This document shows, piece after piece, positions 34,086-44,426 of a stretch of DNA of 64,000 bases. Positions within the stretch are counted from its first letter, which is position 1. Each line of letters begins with the position of its first letter. Source of the DNA: Chloroherpeton thalassium ATCC 35110 (lineage in GTDB: Bacteria > Bacteroidota > Chlorobiia > Chlorobiales > Chloroherpetonaceae). Below the pieces are notes generated by a model. The model searched no databases and was not told where the DNA came from. It was given only the letters and a program-made list of their open reading frames with translations. A program made the translations under genes and the position numbers. Location of the stretch: the NCBI RefSeq assembly GCF_000020525.1, contig NC_011026.1:1842001-1906000 (forward strand), written 5' to 3'.

Positions 34086-36596
34086 CTATTCGCTTTCGTT
34101 CCCAGTAGTTTCTGGTGTGTGATCTTTGTCTTCAACTTTAAATTGCGGTGCACCGTTTTCGGCAGGCTCAAGCACATAATCGATCAAATCGTCCATTTCG
34201 TGGAAATATTTGAAAGAAACATCACTAAAAGCGCCGCCGTTGGTTTCTAACGCTTCTTTGACGTCTTTCTCATTTTTTTCAGGCAATAAAATTTCGGTAA
34301 TGCCGGCACGTTTGGCTGCCAGAACTTTTTCTTTAATGCCGCCAACGGGCAAAATTCTACCGCGAAGGGTAATTTCTCCTGTCATCGCAATGCAAGGTTT
34401 CACTTTGCGCTGGGTATAAATCGACGCCAATGAAGTTAAAATCGTTACGCCGGCAGATGGGCCATCTTTCGGAATAGCGCCTTGCGGAACATGCACATGC
34501 ACATCCCAGTAGCGAAACGCTTCATCTGGAATTTTGAAATAATCAGCGCAAGATTTCAAGTAGCTAAGCGCTGCTTGTGCCGATTCTTTCATCACGTCGC
34601 CAAGCTGGCCAGTGAGAATCAAACGCCCGGTCCCTTTCATCACAGTGGATTCGATAAATAAAATGTCGCCACCAACGGGCGTCCAGGCAAGCCCAACCGC
34701 GACCCCTGAAAGCATCACCGGCTCAGAAACATCAGGATAGAATTGTTCCATGCCGAGGTATTTCTTCAAGTCAGCTGTAACAACGGTAATTGGCGTTTCG
34801 TCAGGCTGATCAGATTCGCGGCGAATCACAATATCCTTAGCGATCACTCGGCAAACATTTGCAATTTGGCGCTCAAGATTTCTAACGCCCGCTTCGCGCG
34901 TATAAGCATTGATAATTTTTTTTGTGGTAAGCGCGTCAAAAGAAACGTCTTCTGGACGAATGCCGTGCTCTTCCAATTGGCGCGGAATCAGATAGCGTTC
35001 GGCGATGTGAAGCTTTTCGTACTCCGTGTAGCCGCTGAGATTGATGATTTCCATGCGGTCGCGCAGTGGCACGGGAATGGGGTCAAGCGTATTGGCCGTC
35101 GCAATAAACATGACCTTAGAAAGGTCGTAAGGAATTTCAAGGTAATGATCGCTAAACGCGTTGTTTTGAGCCGGATCGAGCACTTCTAACAAGGCTGACG
35201 ACGGATTGCCTCTGAAGTCCGCGCCGATTTTATCGATTTCATCGAGCATGAAAACCGGATTGCTCGTTCCAGCCGTTTTGATGCCTTGAATAATTCTACC
35301 CGGCATCGAGCCGATGTAGGTTCTCCGATGGCCACGAATTTCTGCCTCATCGCGCACTCCGCCCAGCGAAATCCGAATAAATTTTCTGCCCAATGCACGC
35401 GCAATCGAGCGCCCAAGCGAGGTTTTTCCAACGCCCGGAGGGCCACAAAAACAGAGAATTGGCGCTTTCATGTTTGACTTTAATTTCAGCACCGCCAAAT
35501 ACTCTAAAATTCGATCTTTTACTTTTCCAAGTCCATAATGATCTTGGTTTAATATTTTTTCCGCTTCGTGCAAGTTGATAACGGTCTCGGAAAAATGTCC
35601 CCAAGGTAAGGCCAAAATAGTGTCGACATAATTGCGCGTGACAGAATAGTCCGGCGAGGCTTGCGGAATGCGTGAGAGTTTATCAATTTCCTTGCTAACC
35701 ACCGAAGTGACTTCCTCGGGCAGGTTTTTTTTCTCGACCGCTTCGCGCAATTTTTCCACATCTTGCATTTGCGCGTCTTGTTCGCCGAGTTCCTGCTGAA
35801 TGGTTTTGAGCTGCTGGCGCAAAATGAATTCGCGTTGCGAGCGGTCCATGTCCGTCTTAACCTTTGTCTGGATCTGCTTTGAAAGTTCCAGAACTTGCAC
35901 TTCCCGATTTAAAAAATGGATTAAGCGCTCGGCACGTGCTTTCATGCCTTCGGCTTCAATCATTTTTTGCTTTTCGGCAGCCGGCACGCTAATATTTGAA
36001 GCAATAAAGTGAATTAAAAACCGGGTGTTTTCTATGCTTTGGATGGCATAGCTGGCTTCGTTTGGCGAGTTCGGTGAAAGCTCAATGATTTTGGAAGCCA
36101 GTTGCTTGGTGGTCCGGGCATACGCGTCGAACTCAACGCCTTCAAGTTCCTCCTCATCTTTTGGGGTTACTTTTGCGGCCAAATAAGGTTCGGTTTGGGT
36201 GAACGCTTCTACAACCACGCGCTTGACTCCTTGAACAATAACACTCATAGAGTTGTCAGGCATTCTCAAGGTGCGCAAAACGAGCCCAACCGATCCGTTT
36301 TTGTGGAGCTCATCGGGCGTTGGGGCGTCGATGTCGGCGTCAGTTTGCATCAAAAAAACAACCGGGCTGTTAGGCGCAAGGCTTTCGAGCAGCGCAATAG
36401 AGCGTTGGCGAGCAACGCCAATCGGAACGATGACATCGGGGAACAAAACCGTGTTTCGCAATGGAAGCACGGGGAGCGCCCCATCAAATTTGATTTCCTC
36501 TTCAATCGCCTTCGGTTGTTGAGATATGGAGTTTACAAGACCATCTAAAAATCCCATCGAAGGTGTATTTTCATGCTCTTTCGTATGATCAGTCAT
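34086..36596 (-). CDS. lon: ATP-dependent protease Lon
   Basis: Cytosolic ATP-dependent serine protease, 836 residues. The N-terminal LON substrate-binding domain (about 40-240, [23 protein letters not shown]), a coiled coil, an AAA+ domain with Walker [16 protein letters not shown] and Walker [14 protein letters not shown], and the protease domain with the Ser/Lys dyad are all present: Ser714 in KDGPSAGVT and Lys757 in [14 protein letters not shown]. Its C-terminal tail is acidic. It is alone on its strand; the next gene upstream is divergent. The region 36597-36812 upstream is the likely promoter, but no heat-shock operator such as CIRCE was recognised. Confidence 0.96.
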   Translation of the reverse strand: MTDHTKEHENTPSMGFLDGLVNSISQQPKAIEEEIKFDGALPVLPLRNTVLFPDVIVPIGVARQRSIALLESLAPNSPVVFLMQTDADIDAPTPDELHKNGSVGLVLRTLRMPDNSMSVIVQGVKRVVVEAFTQTEPYLAAKVTPKDEEELEGVEFDAYARTTKQLASKIIELSPNSPNEASYAIQSIENTRFLIHFIASNISVPAAEKQKMIEAEGMKARAERLIHFLNREVQVLELSKQIQTKVKTDMDRSQREFILRQQLKTIQQELGEQDAQMQDVEKLREAVEKKNLPEEVTSVVSKEIDKLSRIPQASPDYSVTRNYVDTILALPWGHFSETVINLHEAEKILNQDHYGLGKVKDRILEYLAVLKLKSNMKAPILCFCGPPGVGKTSLGRSIARALGRKFIRISLGGVRDEAEIRGHRRTYIGSMPGRIIQGIKTAGTSNPVFMLDEIDKIGADFRGNPSSALLEVLDPAQNNAFSDHYLEIPYDLSKVMFIATANTLDPIPVPLRDRMEIINLSGYTEYEKLHIAERYLIPRQLEEHGIRPEDVSFDALTTKKIINAYTREAGVRNLERQIANVCRVIAKDIVIRRESDQPDETPITVVTADLKKYLGMEQFYPDVSEPVMLSGVAVGLAWTPVGGDILFIESTVMKGTGRLILTGQLGDVMKESAQAALSYLKSCADYFKIPDEAFRYWDVHVHVPQGAIPKDGPSAGVTILTSLASIYTQRKVKPCIAMTGEITLRGRILPVGGIKEKVLAAKRAGITEILLPEKNEKDVKEALETNGGAFSDVSFKYFHEMDDLIDYVLEPAENGAPQFKVEDKDHTPETTGNESE

Positions 36597-36812
36597 AATG
36601 AAAAAATCGCATTTTTTATTTAACGATGCGCTTGAACCGGCAAAAAAAAGAAAGATTTCAATTGTAGTTAAGCCTGGAACAGCTGCTCCGAAAAAGAAGG
36701 CTGAATGTAAAAAAACTGTGCTAAAACACCTATAAGTTTAATCGTTGAACGCTAACTTGCATGGAAAGTTTTCGATTCACCTTGATTCCTTTTTTACCTT
36801 ACAAATGCGACT

Positions 36813-37442
36813 ATGAGTAAACCACAGCACAATTCCTCCGCGATTCAATTAATTGGAAAACATGTGCTTCCAAAACTGCTTTTATTGCTTTTTAAAAGCT
36901 TACGCAAAGACATCAAAAATTTGGATGCTTTAAAACTAAGCAGCACCGGCGCTATCTTCAGTTTTTGGCACGGGCACATGCTCACGGGATGGCTACTTAC
37001 GAAGCAATGTTTTCCAAGGCATCCTGCGTTTGCTATTGTTAGTTTATCTAAAGACGGAGAAATTTTAAGCAATGCGCTTCAGGCGTTGCATTTTAAACTG
37101 GTGCGAGGATCCAGCTCAAAGGGTAAAGAGCTGGTTAAAACTCAAAGCAAAGATGTGTTGGAAAAAGGATTTCTCTTATCCGTTACGCCCGATGGACCTC
37201 GCGGGCCCCGTTGCCAGTTCAAGTACGGGCTGGTTCGTTTGGCTTCCGATACGCGCACGCCAATTATTTTTGCGAAAATTCAGCACCACAGCAAATGGGT
37301 TTTCAGAAAAAGTTGGGATCAGTTCGAAGTGCCGAAGCCTTTTTCCAAAGTCAACATTGAGTTTCATCGCATTGATGTGCCTGAGTTTCAAGATGAAATG
37401 GCGCTTCAATTATTTACACATGAGCTTTCCGAAAAGCTCTGA
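36813..37442 (+). CDS. DUF374 lysophospholipid acyltransferase-like protein
   Basis: A 209-residue protein of the DUF374 family, related to lysophospholipid and LpxL-type acyltransferases. Hallmarks are FSFWHGHML (the H-x-x-x acceptor region), FAIVSLSKDGEIL, LVRGSSSKG and VTPDGPRGPRCQFKYG. It is followed 23 bases later by lpxK, a lipid A gene, and this pairing is common, so a role in lipid A acylation or modification is likely. It has no evident signal peptide. The catalytic H-x4-D pattern is not strict here, so the exact reaction is uncertain. Confidence 0.8.
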   Translation: MSKPQHNSSAIQLIGKHVLPKLLLLLFKSLRKDIKNLDALKLSSTGAIFSFWHGHMLTGWLLTKQCFPRHPAFAIVSLSKDGEILSNALQALHFKLVRGSSSKGKELVKTQSKDVLEKGFLLSVTPDGPRGPRCQFKYGLVRLASDTRTPIIFAKIQHHSKWVFRKSWDQFEVPKPFSKVNIEFHRIDVPEFQDEMALQLFTHELSEKL

Positions 37443-37465
37443 CACATAAAAACGGCACGAGTGTT

Positions 37466-38539
37466 TTGCGGTTGATTTTCTTTCCAATTTCGCGGCTTTA
37501 TGCAGCCATCATGTCGCTGAGAAACTTGTTATTTGATTGGCAAATTTTTCGTTCATGGCGAGCCCCGCTTCCGGTGCTTGCCGTTGGAAATATCTCGGCC
37601 GGCGGGACGGGAAAAACCCCGTTTGTTGATTGGATTGTCAAATTTTATCACGGAATGGGAATCCGTGTCGCGATTGTCTCGCGTGGATATAAGCGAAAAT
37701 CCAAAGGAACGCTCATTGTGTCGGAAGGCGCAGGCAAGCCGTGTGTCAGCAGTGCCGAAGCCGGCGATGAGCCCTTTATGCTCGCCATGAAAAATCCCTT
37801 TGCGATGGTTGTGGTTTCGGAAAAACGAAAAGACGGCATTGAAAAATTGCTGGCGTTGCCGAAAAACTTACAGCCGCAGCTTATTATTTTAGACGATGCG
37901 TTTCAACATCGGCAAGTGCATCGTGACTTAAACTTTCTTGTTATTCATGCGGCAAAATCGCCTTTCAAAGATGCGGTTTTGCCGCTTGGACGTTTGCGCG
38001 AATCGGTTTCAGGAATTTGCCGCGCCGACATGATTTTAATTTCCAAAATCCAATCGAAAAAGAATGTAGATACGCTTGAAAAAGATCTTTTTTTATATGA
38101 AAAGCCCATCTTAAAATCACGCATTAAAGTGTGTGGATTGCGGCATTTTTTTAGTGAAAAAATGATTTCGTTGGAGGAATTTTCTTCAAATTTACCTGCT
38201 TTTTTTGCCTTCTCTGGAATTGGGGATGCAGAAAATTTCATACAAACACTCCAAAAATCTGGACTTTCAGTTCAAGGCGAACGTCATTTTCCAGATCATT
38301 ATGATTTTCAGCATGAGGATATAACAAATCTTTTTTCAGAAGCAGCAAAAAATAAAATCGATTGGTTTGTTTCTACGGAAAAAGATTTTTATCGATTAAA
38401 ATCCGATGATGCACTTTTTCAATTGTTCCAAAATAAGGCGTGTTATTATTTGGAAATCGAGTTCGAAATTGATGAAGGACGCCTCGTTTTGGAGAAATCT
38501 TTAAAGGCGCTAACCCTTCCACGCCACGCGCAGCCTTAA
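37466..38539 (+). CDS. lpxK: Tetraacyldisaccharide 4'-kinase
   Basis: Phosphorylates the 4' position of the lipid A disaccharide precursor in the inner membrane. The 357 residues include an N-terminal hydrophobic anchor (SRLYAAIMSLRNLLFDWQIF), the Walker A AVGNISAGGTGKTPFVDW, and IILDDAFQHRQVHRDLN with the catalytic DDAFQ region. The start is a TTG at 37466: no in-frame ATG lies upstream, and the next ATG (37511) would remove conserved N-terminal residues. It is 23 bases after the DUF374 gene, so the two are probably co-transcribed. Confidence 0.92.
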   Translation: MRLIFFPISRLYAAIMSLRNLLFDWQIFRSWRAPLPVLAVGNISAGGTGKTPFVDWIVKFYHGMGIRVAIVSRGYKRKSKGTLIVSEGAGKPCVSSAEAGDEPFMLAMKNPFAMVVVSEKRKDGIEKLLALPKNLQPQLIILDDAFQHRQVHRDLNFLVIHAAKSPFKDAVLPLGRLRESVSGICRADMILISKIQSKKNVDTLEKDLFLYEKPILKSRIKVCGLRHFFSEKMISLEEFSSNLPAFFAFSGIGDAENFIQTLQKSGLSVQGERHFPDHYDFQHEDITNLFSEAAKNKIDWFVSTEKDFYRLKSDDALFQLFQNKACYYLEIEFEIDEGRLVLEKSLKALTLPRHAQP

Positions 38540-38678
38540 AATCCTTAACATAAGCTAACAGTAGTTTAATAGTTTAGAAATACGCCAATCATAGTTTATA
38601 GGCTCACAGGACTTTTGTATTCGAGCTACTTTTTAAAACAACCCAAAACATGTTGATCAAAAAGGGGAGTCTAAAACT

Positions 38679-40358
38679 ATGAAGCATGTGAAACTCGCAT
38701 TTTTAGCGTCTCTTGTCGCGCTGTTTAGCTTTTTCGTCGTTGGTTGCGATGATGATGATTCGCCGACAACAAGCGGTGAAAGCACAGCGGCGCTGACTTG
38801 CAGCATTGATTTGTCGGAAGCCTTCGCAAATGATTTCAACATCACGAAGGTCATTTTCATCGTGGAGAACGAAAGCGTGTCTGATTCGTTGGAGCTGACC
38901 ATTTCAGGCACAACAGCATCCGGCACCATTTCAAAACTTAAACCGGGTAGTTATGAAGTGACGATTCTGGCTTATGTCGGTACAGAACTTGTGGCAACGG
39001 CAACGGGAACGGGTGAAGCGACAACTGATCAGACCGTAACCGTAACCGTGACGATCACGTATGTTAAGGGAAACCTTGATATTGAAATTACTTTCCCAAC
39101 AACCGTTGACGAGTTAAAAATGGTTGTTTTCAGCGATCCGCATTTTTACGATGCCACATTGGGAACAGAAGGCAGCGATTTTGAAGAATACTTGGCAAGC
39201 GATAGAAAACTGATTGTTGAAAGTGAGCCCATTTTGCGTGAGGTGGTTGATGCCATTAAGGCCAGCGATGTGGATATCGTGTTGGTGCCTGGTGACCTGA
39301 CCAAAGATGGTGAAATGCAGTGCCATTCAAAATTTGCATCTTATATGGCTGAGCTTGAAGCTGATGGAAAGCGCGTTTACGTAATTCCAGGAAACCACGA
39401 CATTAATAATGAGTATGGTGCAAAAGGCTATACTTCAAGCGGTTCTTACTCCGTGCCAACCATTACCGCCAGCAATTTCACAACCATTTATTATGACTAT
39501 GGTTACAGCGAAGCCATCGCCCGAGATGAAAATTCATTAAGCTACATCGCTGAGCTTTCCGATGATGTTTGGTTGCTTGGCATTGATGCGTGCCGCTATA
39601 GCGAAAGCGCCGCTGATAATAACGTCACAGGTGGAAAAATTAGCGATGCAACAATGGAATGGATTAAAGCTGAGCTCCACGAGGCAAAAGAGCAAGGCAA
39701 AACCGTGCTTGGCATGATGCACCATGGCATTTTGGAGCATTACACAGGTCAAACCGATCTATTTTCCGAGTATGTTGTCGAAGATTGGCAAACGGTTTAC
39801 AAGACATTTGCGGACTCCGGCTTGAAAGTTGTCTTCACTGGGCATTTTCACTCGAATGACATTGTAAAAGGGACGGGTTCTTCATCCGATGCGTTCGTTT
39901 TTGATATTGAAACCGGTTCAACCGTAACGTATCCATGTCCATATCGGATGGTTACTTTAAGTTCTAATGCATTGCTTCAGATCGAAACCCGCCACGTCAC
40001 AGACCCAGATGTAAATTACAGTGGCGTTTCTTTTGTGGATTCAGCGAAAACATATTTGTCTGAAGGTTTGTACACTTTAGCTTTGGGCATGTTGGTTCAG
40101 AATTTTGGATTGACAGCCGATGCCGCCCAAACGCCAGCAACTTTATTAGCAGAAGCTTTTATGGCGCATTATGCGGGCGATGAGGACATTTCAAATATGA
40201 GTGCAACAAATTACTACATTCTTGAAAATGTATTGAGACCGAGCACAGATGCAACAACGCAAGTTTTAGTCAGCGTGCTCGATGCGCTTTGGACGGACAA
40301 CGCCCCGCTCGATAACAACATTACCATCAATTTGAATACGGGTGCTGTTGTAGAATAA
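38679..40358 (+). CDS. Metallophosphoesterase lipoprotein with N-terminal Ig-like part
   Basis: Secreted lipoprotein of 559 residues. The lipobox is VVGC with Cys23, followed by an Asp-rich stretch (DDDDSPTT). An N-terminal beta-rich domain (about 40-145) precedes a calcineurin-like metallophosphoesterase domain with all metal motifs: FSDPHFYD, LVPGDLTKDGE, VIPGNHDINNE, GMMHHG and FTGHFHSND. The C-terminal 100 residues are helical. AGGGGAG upstream of the ATG is a fair ribosome binding site. It probably hydrolyses phosphoesters at the cell surface or in the periplasm; the substrate is unknown. Confidence 0.85.
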   Translation: MKHVKLAFLASLVALFSFFVVGCDDDDSPTTSGESTAALTCSIDLSEAFANDFNITKVIFIVENESVSDSLELTISGTTASGTISKLKPGSYEVTILAYVGTELVATATGTGEATTDQTVTVTVTITYVKGNLDIEITFPTTVDELKMVVFSDPHFYDATLGTEGSDFEEYLASDRKLIVESEPILREVVDAIKASDVDIVLVPGDLTKDGEMQCHSKFASYMAELEADGKRVYVIPGNHDINNEYGAKGYTSSGSYSVPTITASNFTTIYYDYGYSEAIARDENSLSYIAELSDDVWLLGIDACRYSESAADNNVTGGKISDATMEWIKAELHEAKEQGKTVLGMMHHGILEHYTGQTDLFSEYVVEDWQTVYKTFADSGLKVVFTGHFHSNDIVKGTGSSSDAFVFDIETGSTVTYPCPYRMVTLSSNALLQIETRHVTDPDVNYSGVSFVDSAKTYLSEGLYTLALGMLVQNFGLTADAAQTPATLLAEAFMAHYAGDEDISNMSATNYYILENVLRPSTDATTQVLVSVLDALWTDNAPLDNNITINLNTGAVVE

Positions 40359-40382
40359 CGATTTCGTCACCCCACTCACCGG

Positions 40383-40419
40383 AAAGGCCATCTTGCAAAA
40401 TGATGGCCTTTTCTTTTTT
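40383..40419 (+). terminator. Rho-independent terminator after the phosphoesterase gene
   Basis: AAAGGCCATC (40383-40392) pairs with GATGGCCTTT (40402-40411), followed by a T-rich tail. Confidence 0.85.
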
Positions 40420-40539
40420 CCTTCGGACAAAAGCATTGTGCTCATCTCAACTCTCATACTTTTTTCTTACTTTCTGTTTCATGCACAACACTATGTTTTG
40501 CTGCATTTTATGGGGTTTTTAACTTAATCATTCGGATAT

Positions 40540-41469
40540 ATGTCATCTCATCATCACGACTCGCATGAACATCACCATCACCATCATCATCATCATCATC
40601 ATGAACATTTGACTGGTAAAAATCTCAAGTGGGCGTTTGCCTTGAACTTTGCCTTCACGATTATAGAATTTGTGGGCGGGCTGCTCACCAACTCCATGGC
40701 AATTTTGTCGGATGCCGTGCACGACTTGGGCGATTCACTGGCCATTGGGCTTTCGCTTTTCTTTGAGCGATACGCGCAGAAAAAAAGTGATACGCGCTAC
40801 ACTTATGGCTACAAGCGCTTTGCGCTGGTTTCTGCCTTGCTCAATTCCATGATATTGCTAACCGGTTCGCTTTTTGTGATTTATGAAACTGTGCCACGAC
40901 TTTTTTCACCCGAGAAAGTCCAAGCAGAAGGAATGGTATGGCTCGCGGTTTTTGGCGTTTTGGTAAATGGCGCTGCCGTTTTGCGACTCAAAGGTGGGCA
41001 TTCGGCCAATGAAAAAGTGGTGATGTTACATCTTTTGGAAGATGTGCTGGGTTGGTTTGCCGTGCTGATCGGAAGTCTTGTGATGCTATTTTTTGATGTG
41101 CCAATCATAGATCCAATGCTTTCTATTGCCATTTCCCTTTTTATTCTTTGGAACGTGTTCAAAAATCTGGAATCGTTTGTTTCCACCTTTTTGCAAGGTG
41201 TTCCTGAGAGTGTCGATTTGAACGAGGTGTTGCTCAAAATACAATCTTTGCAGGATGTCATTTCTGTGCATGATCTTCATGCGTGGTCGATAGATGGAAC
41301 GGAAAATGTGGCTTCGGTGCATGTGGTTGTCAAGAGCACGCTTTCTCATGAGGAAATGGCGATGCTTAAGCTGCAAGTTCGTGAGATGTTCAAAGCGCAT
41401 GGGATGAATCACCTAACAGTGGAAGTTGAGTTTGAAACGGAGCATTGCCAATATTTGCACTGCTGCTGA
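40540..41469 (+). CDS. Cation diffusion facilitator (zinc efflux) transporter
   Basis: CDF-family exporter, probably for Zn2+, 309 residues. The N-terminus has a His-rich run (MSSHHHDSHEHHHHHHHH…; 16 His in the first 22 residues), a metal-chelating tail. Six helices follow. The second TM helix carries SDAVHDLGDSLAIG (metal-site H-x-x-x-D), and TM5 has LLEDVLGWFAV. The C-terminal cytosolic domain (residues about 225-309) ends in EHCQYLHCC with further ligands. Closest to ZitB/CzcD types by motif. The MATE gene follows after 73 bases on the same strand. Confidence 0.93.
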   Translation: MSSHHHDSHEHHHHHHHHHHHEHLTGKNLKWAFALNFAFTIIEFVGGLLTNSMAILSDAVHDLGDSLAIGLSLFFERYAQKKSDTRYTYGYKRFALVSALLNSMILLTGSLFVIYETVPRLFSPEKVQAEGMVWLAVFGVLVNGAAVLRLKGGHSANEKVVMLHLLEDVLGWFAVLIGSLVMLFFDVPIIDPMLSIAISLFILWNVFKNLESFVSTFLQGVPESVDLNEVLLKIQSLQDVISVHDLHAWSIDGTENVASVHVVVKSTLSHEEMAMLKLQVREMFKAHGMNHLTVEVEFETEHCQYLHCC

Positions 41470-41542
41470 AACGGGCATATTTTTGCCGATTTTTTACAAC
41501 AAAAAAGATAACAGATCTAAATCAAGGAAAAGCGTTTTTGAT

Positions 41543-42943
41543 ATGAAAGAACAAGAGGTCGTGACAAATCAGATTCTGAATGACAATATTTGGCAGTTGA
41601 TGGTCAAATTTTCCGTGCCAGGAATTCTCGGTATGCTTTTAATTGGATTGAACACCTTTGTGGATGCGCTCTACGTCGGGCAACTGCTCGGTGAAGATGC
41701 GCTCGCGGGAATTTCACTGGCGTTTCCACTGACTTACATCATAACAGGAGTTTCTTCAATGCTTGGGGTTGGCTCGGCTTCGGTTTTGAGCCGTGCTATT
41801 GGCGCGGGCGACATGGAAACGCAGAAGAAAATTTTCGGTAACCTCACCATGATGTCTCTTCTGTTTGCGGTAGTATTAACCGCGCTGGGGTTTTTCTTCT
41901 CGCAAGAGCTTATTGCCTTTATGGGTGGCAGCGAACGCGTGTTGAACATCGGCACCGATTATTTCAAAATGCTCATGCTCGGCTCAGTTTTTAATGTGTT
42001 TGCAATTTCAACGAGCATGATTATTCGCGCTGAAGGAAAAATCAAACAAGCGATGGTTTATACGGGCGCCAGCATGATTTTCAACATGATTTTAAATCCG
42101 ATATTTATTGTCACATTGGGTTTGGGCGTGAAAGGGGCGGCGCTGGCAACGGTGCTTTCAACGATGATTTATGCCGTCTTGAACTTCAGATTTTTCACAT
42201 CGGAAAAAAGCAGCATTCCAGTTGACAAAACGCACTATGCGTTAGCGCCGGAGTTAATTCCGCAGATCCTTGCGATTGGTTCAGCCACGTTTATGATGCA
42301 GTTGATGACCTTGATTCAGCAAGTGTTGATTTTCAAATCCCTCTCGATTTATGGCACGCATTCCGACATCGCGTTCATGGGCGCAACCACGAGAATTTTC
42401 ATGCTCACTGTTATTCCCGTTTTTGGCATGATGCAGGCGCTCCAGCCTATTATTGGAATAAATTATGGCTTCGGTAATATTGAACGGGTCAAGCAAGCCG
42501 CGAAGGTGTTTCTTATTAGCGGAACAACTTTCGTGGTCTTGCTTTGGTTGCCGATGCAAATTTTCTCGGAAAACACCCTATCGCTTTTGCTTCCTGACGT
42601 TACATTCACGCCAAACGACATCAAGAATTTCCGAATTGTCATGCTGGTTATGCCAGGCTTGCCGCTCATTATGGTTGGCGTCACGATGTATCAAGCGATT
42701 GGGAACGCGAAAATGGCGGGAATTTTGACGATTATGCGGCAGATAGTGTTGTTTATTCCGGCTATCATTTTTGTGCCAACTTTCCTAGGCGTCGATGGCA
42801 TATATTTGAGCATGACGGGCGTGGATATTATCATTGTGGCGGCGGTCGCCATTTTTATGCTATTCGAATTTGATAAATTTGGGCAAAAACAAGTTCAACC
42901 AAATGCTGAGCTCGAGCCTTTGGAAGAAGTGGCCGAAGGATAA
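41543..42943 (+). CDS. MATE-family multidrug/organic-cation efflux pump
   Basis: Multidrug and toxin extrusion transporter with 12 predicted helices, 466 residues from the ATG at 41543. The frame is open 39 codons upstream, but those overlap the CDF gene and give a hydrophilic extension, so they are not used. Family motifs are QLMVKFSVPGILGMLLIGLNTFVDALYVG at the start, GVGSASVLSRAIGAGD near the first half and MQALQPIIGINYG at the start of the second half. Substrate cannot be told from sequence. A hairpin terminator is located 50 bases after the stop. Confidence 0.92.
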   Translation: MKEQEVVTNQILNDNIWQLMVKFSVPGILGMLLIGLNTFVDALYVGQLLGEDALAGISLAFPLTYIITGVSSMLGVGSASVLSRAIGAGDMETQKKIFGNLTMMSLLFAVVLTALGFFFSQELIAFMGGSERVLNIGTDYFKMLMLGSVFNVFAISTSMIIRAEGKIKQAMVYTGASMIFNMILNPIFIVTLGLGVKGAALATVLSTMIYAVLNFRFFTSEKSSIPVDKTHYALAPELIPQILAIGSATFMMQLMTLIQQVLIFKSLSIYGTHSDIAFMGATTRIFMLTVIPVFGMMQALQPIIGINYGFGNIERVKQAAKVFLISGTTFVVLLWLPMQIFSENTLSLLLPDVTFTPNDIKNFRIVMLVMPGLPLIMVGVTMYQAIGNAKMAGILTIMRQIVLFIPAIIFVPTFLGVDGIYLSMTGVDIIIVAAVAIFMLFEFDKFGQKQVQPNAELEPLEEVAEG

Positions 42944-42993
42944 TTTTTTGCCCTAAAAATTCGTCTCGTTTAAAACAAAAGTGTTGCTAATGT

Positions 42994-43025
42994 AAAAAGC
43001 CTTTCCTTTAGAGGAAGGGCTTTTT
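42994..43025. terminator. Bidirectional terminator between convergent genes
   Basis: AAAAAGCCTTTCCT and AGGAAGGGCTTTTT pair over a four-base TTAG loop, with A and T tracts on both sides. It separates the MATE gene from the membrane protein gene on the other strand. Confidence 0.85.
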
Positions 43026-43042
43026 GCTGAAGTTCAGCGTCG

Positions 43043-43696
43043 TTAATTTCCTGCATGCTTTTTAGGACGAATCAGGCCTGTTTCGAATGTGGGCAAAGTG
43101 ATTGTTCCCTGAAGCGCTGCGTCCAAATCTAATTTTCTAAAAGATCTCGGATATACCCAACCAGTTTGAAAGTTCGATTCTGTATCCTCTAAAAAAGTTC
43201 CAAGTGTTTTTCCATCGGCGCTATGCACAAGAAACGCATGGTAACCGTATGAACTTAAGGCAACCACAAGAAAGGCGCTGGCAGCCAGTCTTTTACAAGT
43301 ATCACAGTTGTTTTCCATAAAAAAGAAAGCTGTTCCCGAGATGGCCAGCAAAGAAACCAACCGTACTCCTGGATAGACGATCCCGCTTGTGTAGAGCGGC
43401 AGAAGTAGCATTAAAATGCCACTGGCGAGCATGGTTAAGCCTTGTTCGGAAAATGTGTGTCTTCGGAGCATCGTGTAGATTCCCCATCCGATTAATGTCA
43501 AATAAAAAAGAACTATCACATAACCGATGATTTTTACCGGGACAATCATGGATTGGTTGATTCCAACGTACGTCATAAAAGGCGACAGGCCTTTTCCAAT
43601 AAACGACGCGCGGTAATAAATCTCGTCAAATAGACTGTATTGCGGTGCATGTTCAGGCGGTAAATCAAAATCAACATATCGTTTTTTTACCATCAC
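43043..43696 (-). CDS. Membrane protein, C-terminal part of a split gene
   Basis: 217 residues from a GTG at 43696 (ATG at 43693), with about four hydrophobic helices (IKIIGYVIVLFYLTLIGWGIYTML, MLASGILMLLLPLYTSGIVY, ...). It overlaps the upstream gene by four bases, and its frame is the -1 frame of that gene past a T7 run (43706-43712). One extra T would join the two into a single protein of about 430 residues resembling GT-C-type or similar polytopic membrane proteins. As separate proteins, they would be coupled by the ATGTGATG overlap. Function unknown. The run of DNA from here to 45293 is AT-rich. Confidence 0.6.
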   Translation of the reverse strand: MMVKKRYVDFDLPPEHAPQYSLFDEIYYRASFIGKGLSPFMTYVGINQSMIVPVKIIGYVIVLFYLTLIGWGIYTMLRRHTFSEQGLTMLASGILMLLLPLYTSGIVYPGVRLVSLLAISGTAFFFMENNCDTCKRLAASAFLVVALSSYGYHAFLVHSADGKTLGTFLEDTESNFQTGWVYPRSFRKLDLDAALQGTITLPTFETGLIRPKKHAGN

Positions 43697-44352
43697 ATAA
43701 TACGCAAAAAAATAGTTACAGGTAGCGCTGCAATTCCCATGGGAATGAGCGCACGATATGATTTTTGGCGAAAAACATGAATAACTAATAAAAGTCCAAG
43801 AATGGCAATGGAAAAAAAATGGCTCGCATATGAGATCAAAAATAAAATCGAAAGAATGAACACATTAAGAATTTTAAGTGGTGATTTATTTAAAAGATCA
43901 TTTTTGCGAATGATATAGTAAGCCAGAAATGCGACACCAAAGCCAAAATAATAATTCATATTGCCCATGAAAAACGTGTAATTCAAAGTAAATGCGAAGG
44001 CTACAGCTGCGTTTGTTCGCGATTGCTGAGGTGAGCTTAGTTTCATGTAGAAATATATTCCAGAGAAGACAAGAAGTACGGCAATTAAAATAAGCAATTG
44101 CGCCGCTTGAAACGGATGAATGATAACACTCATCAATGCGATGAAAATTTGCGAAAAAGCATTTGGTGGAAAGTATGGATTTATCGTGTAAGTATTGTGA
44201 AATGCACCATGAAGCCAATACTCATTTAGAATAAAACCTTCGGAGACCCAAAAAAAATAGTCATTCATGCCTATATCAGACGAAGAGGCAATAAATAAAA
44301 GTATTAATATTGAAAATAATAAGTAATAAAAATGATGTTGGTTTTGAAACAT
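43693..44352 (-). CDS. Membrane protein, N-terminal part of a split gene
   Basis: 219 residues with about five to six hydrophobic segments (FYYLLFSILILLFIASS, AAQLLILIAVLLVFSGIYFY, VFILSILFLISYASHFFS). It stops at 43693 with LPVTIFLRIM, where the -1 frame would continue FFAYYVMVKKRY into the next gene. A conserved-looking loop, GMNDYFFWVSEGFILNEYW, near the N-terminus recalls the acidic first loop of GT-C glycosyltransferases, but no certain motif was found. It is upstream of and near the FkbM methyltransferase, and the locus may be cell-surface glycan related. Confidence 0.6.
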   Translation of the reverse strand: MFQNQHHFYYLLFSILILLFIASSSDIGMNDYFFWVSEGFILNEYWLHGAFHNTYTINPYFPPNAFSQIFIALMSVIIHPFQAAQLLILIAVLLVFSGIYFYMKLSSPQQSRTNAAVAFAFTLNYTFFMGNMNYYFGFGVAFLAYYIIRKNDLLNKSPLKILNVFILSILFLISYASHFFSIAILGLLLVIHVFRQKSYRALIPMGIAALPVTIFLRIM

Positions 44353-44426
44353 ACTTTTTTGATATAATCCAAGTTTCTTCGTACTTCATACCACGAGTAT
44401 AGAACGCATTTTCTATAATAAAGCGA

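Noticed and set aside
36598-36735. Lysine-rich 45-codon ORF divergent from lon
   Set aside because: It starts two bases from the lon start, leaving no space for a ribosome binding site or promoter. Composition is biased but no family is recognised.
40549-40608. CAT/CAC repeat, possibly a microsatellite or CRISPR-like pattern
   Set aside because: It codes the His-rich tail of the CDF transporter and has no spacers. No CRISPR array was seen in the window.
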